A DNA stretch of 20,630 nucleotides from Caryophanales bacterium UBA4100 (GTDB lineage Bacteria > Bacillota > Bacilli > Paenibacillales > UBA4045). A model generated the notes under the pieces. The model worked only from the letters and a program-made list of their open reading frames with translations, ran no database searches and had not been told where the DNA came from. The position numbers and the translations under genes were made by a program. The stretch spans positions 1-20,630 of the forward strand of contig DFXU01000044.1 of the NCBI GenBank assembly GCA_002383285.1, read 5' to 3'. Of the stretch, positions 15,468 to 20,630 are shown in pieces; position 1 is the stretch's first letter; every line of letters starts with the position of its first letter.

Positions 15468-16814
15468 TTACACTTCATAGAAATTGTTAGCAATGATCTT
15501 CTTATACCAGTAGAAGCTGTCCTTGGGTGTACGAACTAAGCTGTTATAATCAACATGGACAAGTCCGAACCGCATCGTGTAACCTTCGGCCCATTCGAAA
15601 TTATCCATGAGTGACCATGTGAAGTAGCCCTTCATGTTCACGCCGGAGGCGATGGCACGGTTAACCTGTGTGATGTGCTTCTTCAGGTAGTCAATCCTGC
15701 CGGTGTCTTGAATACGACCGTTCACAGGCTCATCATTATAACAAGCACCGTTCTCAGTAATGTAGATCGGAATGGCACCGTATCGCTGTGTAATATGCTG
15801 GAGAACATTATTGAAGCCTTCGGCATATATTGGCCAGCCGATATCTGTACGCTCGTAGCCTAGCTCTATTAGCTCGCTGTCGAAGAGTCCGCCGCCTTCT
15901 TTATAACGACATACGTGGCCTGTGTAATAATTGATGCCTAAGAAATCGATAGGCTGGCTGATGATTTCCATGTCACCTGGTTGAATATGCAGCTCGATGC
16001 TCTTAGACTTAAACCAGTCGACCATGAATGCTGGATACTCACCCTTGAAGATCGGATCAAAAAACCACTCTACGAACCAACCAACCTCACGTGCAGCTGC
16101 ATCGATGTCTTGTTGATTGTTGCTGCTATACGGATCAATCCATGTTGTATTCGGTGCATAACCAATCTGTCCATCATAGCCGTGATTGCGGTATGACTTT
16201 ACAGTTAAGCCGTGCGCAACGAGCAGATTATGGGCGATATCAACAGCAAGCTGCAGATCCTTATTCCCCGGTGCATGCACACCTAGATAATTAGATAGGA
16301 ATGATGAGCACCATGGCTCATTCAGTGTAATCCATTGCTTGATCTTGCCATTAAACTCCTTGAACATAATTTCTGCATAACGGACAAAAGCATCAACCGT
16401 CTTGCGATTATTCCAGCCGCCTTGATCCTCAAGCGCCTGTGGTAAATCCCAATGGTATAACGTACAATAGGGTTCGATTCCAGCTTCAAGCAATTTATCG
16501 ACGAAACGATGATAATAATCGAGCCCTTCTTGGTTAATAGCGCCATCACCATCAGGTACAATACGCGGCCATGCTACTGAGAAGCGGTAAACAGATATGC
16601 CTAGATTCTTCATAATTTCAATATCTTCTTCATATCGGTGATAGCTGTCACAAGCGACATTACCATTATCGCCATCCTTAACCTTGCCTGGTGTGGAACA
16701 GAATGTATCCCAAATCGATGGACCTCGTCCACCTTCGTTGTATGCGCCTTCTATCTGATATGAAGCTGTCGCTGCTCCCCATCTAAAGCCTTCGGGAAAT
16801 TGAATGATGGCCAT
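15468..16814 (-). CDS. Family 1 glycoside hydrolase (beta-glucosidase type)
   Basis: A 448-residue GH1 enzyme, the full family length. It starts with the hallmark FPEGFRWGAATASYQIEGA. The acid/base glutamate is in TLNEPWCS (about residue 166) and the nucleophile glutamate in YITENGACYND (about 355). WSLMDNFEWAEGY near the end holds aglycone and sugar contacts. There is no signal peptide, so it is cytoplasmic. It hydrolyses beta-glucosides, with retention of configuration. The absence of a neighbouring PTS and of obvious phospho-sugar residues leans towards a plain beta-glucosidase, but a phospho-beta-glucosidase is not excluded. GGAGG lies before the ATG. It is divergent from an AraC regulator that probably controls it. 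Confidence 0.92.
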   Translation of the reverse strand: MAIIQFPEGFRWGAATASYQIEGAYNEGGRGPSIWDTFCSTPGKVKDGDNGNVACDSYHRYEEDIEIMKNLGISVYRFSVAWPRIVPDGDGAINQEGLDYYHRFVDKLLEAGIEPYCTLYHWDLPQALEDQGGWNNRKTVDAFVRYAEIMFKEFNGKIKQWITLNEPWCSSFLSNYLGVHAPGNKDLQLAVDIAHNLLVAHGLTVKSYRNHGYDGQIGYAPNTTWIDPYSSNNQQDIDAAAREVGWFVEWFFDPIFKGEYPAFMVDWFKSKSIELHIQPGDMEIISQPIDFLGINYYTGHVCRYKEGGGLFDSELIELGYERTDIGWPIYAEGFNNVLQHITQRYGAIPIYITENGACYNDEPVNGRIQDTGRIDYLKKHITQVNRAIASGVNMKGYFTWSLMDNFEWAEGYTMRFGLVHVDYNSLVRTPKDSFYWYKKIIANNFYEV

Positions 16815-16837
16815 TAGTATAATTCCTCCCTCAGTGT

Positions 16838-16860
16838 TTACGTTTATAGGTTAAACGTAA
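16838..16860. promoter_or_regulatory. Palindromic operator candidate before the beta-glucosidase gene
   Basis: TTACGTTTA (16838-16846) and TAAACGTAA (16852-16860) form a perfect 9-bp inverted repeat around TAGGT. It starts 24 bases upstream of the GH1 start codon, in the divergent spacer. The symmetry looks more like a LacI- or GntR-type site than an AraC site. Confidence 0.45.
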
Positions 16861-16870
16861 CATGAAATTG

Positions 16871-16896
16871 AAATGTTATCATTCGACAAATGTTAT
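16871..16896. promoter_or_regulatory. Direct repeats in the GH1-AraC spacer
   Basis: AAATGTTAT occurs at 16871-16879 and again at 16888-16896, 17 bp apart, so on nearly the same helix face. AraC-family activators typically bind such direct repeats. They lie upstream of the GH1 gene and about 40-65 bases before the AraC start. TATACT at 16904-16909 may be the AraC gene's -10 box. Confidence 0.4.
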
Positions 16897-16935
16897 GTTA
16901 AATTATACTTATGTCGATTAACTGAGGTGTGTCTG

Positions 16936-17826
16936 ATGGAAAGAAGATTTTACAGAGATAACTTATACAGCGCCGGGAGAATTACCCATATCCACTACGC
17001 TAAGGTTCAGCGTGGATGGTCCTATGGAGATGATCGCCATAACTTAATAGAGTTCAAATATTGTGCACTAGGCTCCCTACGAATGTGGATCGATGGTGAA
17101 TCGTATGAGCTGCATTCAGGTGATGCTGTGATCGTGAAGCCGGGATCCTATCACCGAACAGAGCCAGTGGAAGAGACAACCGAATTCTTCGTCTTCCACT
17201 TCGACGTCGAATCGGAGCAGGTCCATGCCGCCTTCCAGTTGATGGATACTCCTTTATTACGTCCAGCCACAATCGATGGGGAATTGATCTCAATTCCGAC
17301 TTGGGTCGATCGATTTGTGCTTGAATTCGGGGATGCATTAGCTATGGAGATTAATGCAGAGAATAATTCCACTTCAACGAACAATGGGGATATTCACCAA
17401 TCTCTAATGATGCTCCGTGCTCAATCCCGATTGTTAGAGTTTATTGGTGTGCTGGGACAATCGATTGTAAGTGAGGCAGAGCGAACAGCTACCATTCGTG
17501 TTCATCCCACTCAGATGAATCTGGCGAAAGAAGCAGCTTATCATATGGAGAAGAATATCCCAGCTGAGCTGCGAATTGGCGAATTGGCTGCTTACCTAGG
17601 CGTGCACCGATCCTACCTCAGTGATTGCTTCAAACAGGTATACGGTATGGCTCCTCGTCAATACCTGAACAATCTGCGGATTCGACAAGCCAAGCTGCTC
17701 CTGCAGGATACCCCTTACACCATTGAAGAAATTGCTCAGCGACTTCAATTCTCATCGAGCGCGCACTTCTGCCGCTTCTTCCGCCAGATCGTTGGCTTGA
17801 CGCCGGGGCGCTATCGGAATCGGTAG
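16936..17826 (+). CDS. AraC-family transcriptional regulator
   Basis: A 296-residue regulator with an N-terminal cupin-like sensor domain (CALGSLRMWIDGESYELHSG, then DAVIVKPGSYHRTEP), a linker, and the C-terminal double helix-turn-helix (last 100 residues). That part contains LRIGELAAYLGVHRSYLSDCF and then the family signature RIRQAKLLLQDTPYTIEEIA ... FCRFFRQIVGLTPGRYR. I chose ATG 16936, six bases after TGAGGTG. An upstream in-frame start at 16873 adds 21 hydrophobic residues without a ribosome binding site. Divergent from the beta-glucosidase gene, it most likely activates that gene in response to a sugar. It ends before a strong terminator. Confidence 0.88.
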   Translation: MERRFYRDNLYSAGRITHIHYAKVQRGWSYGDDRHNLIEFKYCALGSLRMWIDGESYELHSGDAVIVKPGSYHRTEPVEETTEFFVFHFDVESEQVHAAFQLMDTPLLRPATIDGELISIPTWVDRFVLEFGDALAMEINAENNSTSTNNGDIHQSLMMLRAQSRLLEFIGVLGQSIVSEAERTATIRVHPTQMNLAKEAAYHMEKNIPAELRIGELAAYLGVHRSYLSDCFKQVYGMAPRQYLNNLRIRQAKLLLQDTPYTIEEIAQRLQFSSSAHFCRFFRQIVGLTPGRYRNR

Positions 17827-17843
17827 GTGACCGAAAGCATCGG

Positions 17844-17897
17844 GGACTTTGTATCATTATCACATTATGTGGAGTGATGGAGGGTCCTTTTTTTTTT
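17844..17897 (+). terminator. Rho-independent terminator after the AraC gene
   Basis: GGAC (17844-17847) pairs with GTCC (17884-17887). Inside, ATCATTATCACA (17853-17864) pairs with TGTGGAGTGAT (17868-17878) with one bulge. Ten thymines follow immediately (17888-17897). It separates the housekeeping-like part from the recombinase/cassette region. Confidence 0.75.
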
Positions 17898-17937
17898 GCA
17901 TGTGAATATAAGTATGATTGGGAGGGTGAAGGTTTAC

Positions 17938-18628
17938 ATGTTGCATGTGTTTAAGCAGAATGATGCGGAGCTGGGTAAACAAAGCCTATTGCGGGCAGCT
18001 TCATCGCTACTTTCTATATATGCAAGCCGGATCTGAGTTATCGGAGTCGAGTATTCAAAATGTTATAATCTATACCCGCACTATTCTCTCTCAGGGTGAG
18101 GTGTTGAAATTACTAGGGAGCTTAACAAATTTGAAGCACAAATCTCTACTCTTCTTGACATATTCATCGGGATTAAGAGTGGGCGAGGTCGTACGGCTCC
18201 GATTCCAGGATATAGATATTGAGCGAAAGACGATATTCATCAAGCAGGGTAAAGGAAATAAAGATCGATATTCTCTCCTGTCAGATGCAGCTCTAGATGT
18301 GATTAATCAATATATCCAGAAGGATAGACCGAAGGTGTGGCTATTCCCTGGACAATTGAGCGGACACCTAACAGAACGGACCGTGCAAAAGGTATTCGAA
18401 CAGGCGTTATCCTTAGCCAAGATCAATAAAGCAGTCAGTGTTCATTCGCTGTGACACTCATTCGCAACCCATCTGCTAGAGGAGGGCACGGACTTACGAC
18501 ACATACAAGAACTCTTGGGTCACCAAAGCATAAAGACCACCGAAATCTACACCCATGTCAGTATAAAGGACATCCCTCGAATCCAAAGCCCGCTTGATCG
18601 CTTGATAGGCAACACAGACGAAGCATAG
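17938..18628 (+). pseudogene. Tyrosine recombinase (integrase) pseudogene
   Basis: A strong ribosome binding site (GGAGGGTGAAGG) precedes ATG 17938. The frame must shift by one to continue as VNKAYCGQLHRYFLYM. A stretch expected between the core-binding and catalytic domains appears deleted near 18065-18090 (SSIQNVI joined to ILSQGEVLKLL). The catalytic domain is otherwise good: first Arg in SGLRVGEV, beta-hairpin Lys in KQGKGNKDR, LLGHQS, and Tyr in IYTHVS. A TGA at 18452-18454 then replaces the Arg of the HxxR box (VHSL-stop-HSFATHLLE); CGA to TGA would explain it. The frame then runs on to 18628. The ending QSPLDRL recalls integron integrases, but the extra IntI segment between the KG hairpin and HxxR box is absent. 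Confidence 0.85.
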
Positions 18629-18729
18629 GATGTTAATGTTGTAAAAGAAGAGAAGAGTTGAAGGATGCGATGATTGATATGAGAATAGATGTGGATTCAT
18701 AGCTGTTGCACAGAAAAGCAAAGAATCCC

Positions 18730-18758
18730 TTCGCAAACCATCCATAATCTGGTATAAT
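18730..18758 (+). promoter_or_regulatory. Strong promoter reading into the cassette array
   Basis: TTCGCA (18730-18735), a 17-base spacer, and a perfect TATAAT (18753-18758) preceded by TGG, which makes an extended -10. It lies after the recombinase pseudogene and about 70 bases before the first cassette junction. That is where a cassette promoter (Pc) would be expected. The rest of 18629-18827 shows no gene. Confidence 0.65.
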
Positions 18759-18804
18759 CCGCAAATAAACACAACCGTCGCAATTCCACCGTATTCAAAC
18801 ATCT

Positions 18805-18834
18805 TTTGCGAAATACGTAGATAAGACGTTATGC
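18805..18834 (+). other. Putative attI-like recombination point
   Basis: GACGTTATGC ends this segment, with GTTATGC at 18828-18834. The box GCATAAC at 18975-18981, which closes the first unit, is its exact reverse complement. The left-hand sequence (TTTTGCGAAATACGTAG) is not one of the folded repeats, as expected for an attI rather than an attC site. The call depends on the cassette reading of the region. Confidence 0.4.
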
Positions 18835-18873
18835 GCAATTACTACAGAAAGTGGAATAGGAGGATAATCATGG

Positions 18874-18948
18874 ATGTACTATAAAGAAAAGATCTACGAA
18901 AACGGAATTCAAGTAATAGATATGATTAGATTAAGTCTTGATTTGTGA
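18874..18948 (+). CDS. 24-residue ORF in the first cassette, possible gene remnant
   Basis: AGGAGG at 18858-18863 is an excellent ribosome binding site. The nearest ATG (18870) gives only four codons before a stop. The ATG at 18874 gives MYYKEKIYENGIQVIDMIRL plus four residues. The strong site with almost no ORF suggests a truncated cassette gene, or a leader-like peptide. I recognise no family. Confidence 0.25.
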   Translation: MYYKEKIYENGIQVIDMIRLSLDL

Positions 18949-18974
18949 TCGTAATTCGAGATGGCAGTAACTGT

Positions 18975-19137
18975 GCATAACAATGTGTTCACGCATCGGG
19001 GGACAAGCCCCCTCGGTCGCCAGGAGATAAGCCGAGGAGGTAGATTCAGGCGACACATCCGCACCGACTAACTGCGCAAGCGCAGCCGCCCTACAGGCTT
19101 AAGTCGGTGGGACGTTGTGAACACGGAAACGTTTTAA
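18975..19137 (+). repeat. attC-like folded repeat 1
   Basis: It starts GCATAACAATGTGTTCACGC and ends GTGAACACGGAAACGTTTTAA. Outer arms GTGTTCAC (18985-18992) and GTGAACAC (19117-19124) pair perfectly. Inside are GGGGG-ACAAG-CCCCC (18998-19012), GTCGCC/GGCGAC (19016-19021 with 19049-19054), and CACCGACT/AGTCGGTG (19062-19069 with 19102-19109) enclosing a TGCGC-AA-GCGCA hairpin. This makes a branched, cruciform-like fold. Weaker homology with the other repeats begins some 25 bases earlier (GTAATTCGA at 18951). It is longer than most integron attC sites. Confidence 0.75.
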
Positions 19138-19268
19138 GAAATCAACGCAAGATGGAGAAAAACATATTTAAATCATTATCTCTCGGTATGGTATCTATAC
19201 CTCTTTACTGATTATTTAACAGGGCAATGAAGCAGAACAACCAATCACTTAATTGGAGATGCGTGGTT

Positions 19269-19799
19269 ATGATCTATTTTGAAACACCGAGGTTACGTTT
19301 TCGTGATTGGAGAGAAGCCGACTTAGATCCATTTAGTCTACTCAATGCAGATAAAGAAGTAATGAAGTATTTTCCTAAGACCTTATCAACTGAAGAAACA
19401 AAAGAATTTTATAAATCAATTGAATCAGAATTTAAGGAATGTGGCTTTGGATTGTATGCTGTCGAAGTAAAGGGAAATGATGACTTTATTGGGTTTGTTG
19501 GATTTCACAGAGCAACATTTGAAGCCAATTTTACTCCATGTATCGAAATTGGTTGGAGACTCAAAAAAGATGCGTGGGGTTACGGATATGCAACTGAAGG
19601 TGCGTCAGCTTGTTTACAATATGGATTTAACACCTTAGGACTTGAGGAAGTGTATAGTTTTACAGCCGATATTAATGAACCATCAAAAAGAGTAATGACC
19701 AAAATTGGCATGAGCTATATTAAAACATTTCATCATCCAAGAGTTGAAAAGAATAATCCTTTAAGCAAACATGTTCTATATCATGTAAAGCAAAAATAA
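19269..19799 (+). CDS. GNAT-family N-acetyltransferase (RimJ/RimL type), cassette gene
   Basis: About 176 residues, with the RimJ/RimL-like GNAT layout: start MIYFETPRLRFRDWREADL, then a beta segment with GFVGFHRATF. The acetyl-CoA binding region is EIGWRLKKDAWGYGYATEGA, and the ending is INEPSKRVMTKIGMSYIKTF. It would transfer an acetyl group from acetyl-CoA to an amine, often a protein N-terminus or a small molecule; the substrate is unknown. I chose ATG 19269, ten bases after GGAG. GTG 19263 and ATG 19227 are in-frame alternatives. The gene is visibly AT-richer than the chromosome to its left and sits alone between two folded repeats, as cassette genes do. No frame damage is seen. Confidence 0.82.
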   Translation: MIYFETPRLRFRDWREADLDPFSLLNADKEVMKYFPKTLSTEETKEFYKSIESEFKECGFGLYAVEVKGNDDFIGFVGFHRATFEANFTPCIEIGWRLKKDAWGYGYATEGASACLQYGFNTLGLEEVYSFTADINEPSKRVMTKIGMSYIKTFHHPRVEKNNPLSKHVLYHVKQK

Positions 19800-19835
19800 A
19801 TTGCTTTTTCAGGTGTTTCGAAGAAGGCTGACATC

Positions 19836-20024
19836 CTATAACAATGTGTTCACGTATCGGGGGACAAGCCCCCTCGGTCTTGGCATCGGTCGGATGATCC
19901 GACCGAGTGGCAGCTACGACACATCCGCACCACCTAACCGCATCGCGGCCGGCTGAGCTCGTGCTTGACGCACGACTCTAGAAATTTAAGGTGAAAGGAC
20001 ATCGTGAATATCCGGACGTTAAGT
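19836..20024 (+). repeat. attC-like folded repeat 2
   Basis: It starts CTATAACAATGTGTTCACG and ends CGTGAATATCCGGACGTTAAG. The outer arms TGTTCACG (19847-19854) and CGTGAATA (20003-20010) pair with one G-T. GGGGG/CCCCC (19859-19873) is identical to repeat 1. The next arm has a new sequence but still pairs: TCGGTCGGA with TCCGACCGA (19886-19906). CACCT/AGGTG (19931-19935 with 19989-19993) replaces the longer arm of repeat 1. A TCGTGC/GCACGA hairpin sits inside it. TTCGAAGA at 19817 upstream is shared with repeat 3. Confidence 0.75.
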
Positions 20025-20068
20025 GAAAGATCGGCAAAAACAAGAATCAATTGAGGGTGAATGCAGTG

Positions 20069-20411
20069 ATGCTAATTGAAAGAGTAACTTCTCTCGAAAA
20101 GTATAATTTGAATTTTTTGCTAGATGAGAGCATGACTGAGGGATACAAATTTGTTCGAAAATTATGTTTAGAATATACAATTGGAAGTAGGTCGCGTAAG
20201 ACATTTATATGTTTTACCTAAGCACAGAGGTCGTGGTGTCGGAAAGAAACTCTTAAGAAAAATCATCGAGGAAGCAACGAAGTATTTTCAAAAATTAACT
20301 TTATATACTGAAAATCCAATTGCTGATAAGTTATACATAGATACTGGTTTTTCAAAAGCAGATGGAATTTACAAAGCGAGTCACATAATGGAACTGTCAA
20401 GAGCAGAGTAG
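20069..20411 (+). pseudogene. Damaged GNAT acetyltransferase, cassette gene
   Basis: The first part, from ATG 20069 (GAGGGTGA eight bases upstream), reads MLIERVTSLEKYNLNFLLDE, then EGYKFVRKLCLEY. This matches the N-terminus of GNAT proteins of this sort. The second part is in another frame: EVGRVRHLYVLPKHRGRGVGKKLL, the acetyl-CoA binding loop, through to HIMELSRAE at 20411. The junction lies near 20170-20185, where a TAG closes the second frame. The central beta strands of a protein of about 165 residues (roughly 50 residues) are missing, so a deletion plus frame change has inactivated it. Starting at TTG 20181 would give a 76-residue C-terminal half without the N-terminal strands, which is unlikely to be functional. 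Confidence 0.7.
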
Positions 20412-20446
20412 TGATTGTGTTAGTAATTCGAAGAAGACCGATCCAT

Positions 20447-20630
20447 CACATAACACCGCATTCACGCATCGGGGGACAAGCCCCCTCAGGTTCAGCCCCA
20501 GTCGAAAGGGATACGACTGGAGAACAGTTCACCACATCCTTCTGACTAAGCGCATCGCGCCCAGCGAACTCTACCCATAAGATAAGAGCTATCTAATGGG
20601 CAGAATTCACTTTAAGTCAGACAGGCGTCG
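20447..20630 (+). repeat. attC-like folded repeat 3 (cut by window end)
   Basis: It starts CACATAACACCGCATTCACG. GGGGG-ACAAG-CCCCC (20471-20485) is conserved. The second arm is again new but paired: CCAGTCG (20498-20504) with CGACTGG (20514-20520). The third arm is TCTGACT (20541-20547) with AGTCAGA (20615-20621), enclosing CCCAT/ATGGG and AGATA/TATCT hairpins. The closing arm and GTT box would lie just past 20630, so another cassette probably follows. Confidence 0.7.

Larger units (their letters stand above)
17938..20630 (+). mobile_element. Integron-like gene-cassette array (decayed), open at the right edge
   Basis: In order: a broken tyrosine recombinase, a rightward promoter, a GTTATGC junction, and three small units each closed by a long folded repeat. 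Unit 0 (from 18828) has no clear gene, unit 1 (from 19131) an acetyltransferase, and unit 2 (from 20018) a damaged acetyltransferase. The repeats start like integron attC sites (TAACAATGTGTTCAC) and end in CGTT. The start of each unit is nearly complementary to the box at its own end: 7/8, 6/8 and 7/8 positions over the octamers. This layout of integrase, attI-like point, cassettes and attC is that of an integron. The recombinase lacks the IntI-specific insertion, so this would be a distinct type. Recognition is by inspection only. Confidence 0.6.

Noticed and set aside
18443..18628. TGA at 18452 as a recoded or readthrough codon in an active recombinase
   Set aside because: The N-terminal half also carries a frame change and an apparent deletion, so simple decay is the more economical reading.
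18494..18838. Minus-strand ORF of 114 residues
   Set aside because: It runs antisense through the recombinase 3' end and the promoter/junction region, has no ribosome binding site and no recognisable motif. It is an accidental frame.
18975..20630. Repeats as insertion-sequence ends, a group II intron or a CRISPR
   Set aside because: No transposase or reverse transcriptase lies between copies, there are no short regular direct repeats with spacers, and the pairing pattern follows cassette ends rather than terminal inverted repeats of one element.

Overview
This window looks like chromosome from an endospore-forming Firmicute of the Paenibacillaceae type (Paenibacillus or Cohnella-like). The evidence is strong AGGAGG-type ribosome binding sites, a GerP-like spore cluster, a YjcZ-like sporulation peptide, sigma-K-like promoters and a HelD helicase. 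No rRNA, tRNA or CRISPR was seen.

Layout. 1-316 is gene-free but rich in AGCGCT palindromes. 317-2689 (-) is helD. 2874-6191 (+) is a MoxR ATPase / DUF58 / DUF4129 membrane operon. 6278-7974 is a sporulation block: a 36-residue YjcZ-like peptide, a minus-strand gerP-like operon (two GerPA/PF-like proteins, GerPB-like, GerPC-like) and an unrecognised coil-forming protein. Sigma-K-like promoters precede the YjcZ-like gene and the gerP operon. 7988-8165 is a frameshifted scrap of a drug-efflux MFS gene. 8235-10290 holds a fumarylacetoacetate-hydrolase family enzyme and a convergent aldose 1-epimerase. 10460-15431 is a co-directional run: a TetR regulator with a promoter and candidate operator, an ABC exporter (ATPase plus two permeases), a CobW-type GTPase with a His-rich segment, and a LysR regulator. 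15468-17826 is a divergent beta-glucosidase (GH1) and AraC-regulator pair. A strong terminator at 17844-17897 ends this ordinary part.

17938-20630 is different in character and is the main discovery candidate. A tyrosine-recombinase pseudogene is followed by a promoter with an extended -10, a GTTATGC junction, and then small AT-rich units, two of which carry acetyltransferase genes. The units are separated by long folded repeats at 18975, 19836 and 20447. Each repeat opens with a (N)TAAC box and closes with CGTT. Two of the three begin TAACAATGTGTTCAC, close to the start of integron attC sites (59-base elements). The three copies keep stem pairing while changing stem sequence. The first bases of each unit pair better with the box that closes the same unit than the two ends of one repeat pair with each other, as expected for excisable gene cassettes. 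I read this as a decayed integron-like cassette array in a Gram-positive chromosome. The recombinase is broken, and one of its lesions is a stop codon exactly at the catalytic arginine of its HxxR box. The array runs off the right edge.
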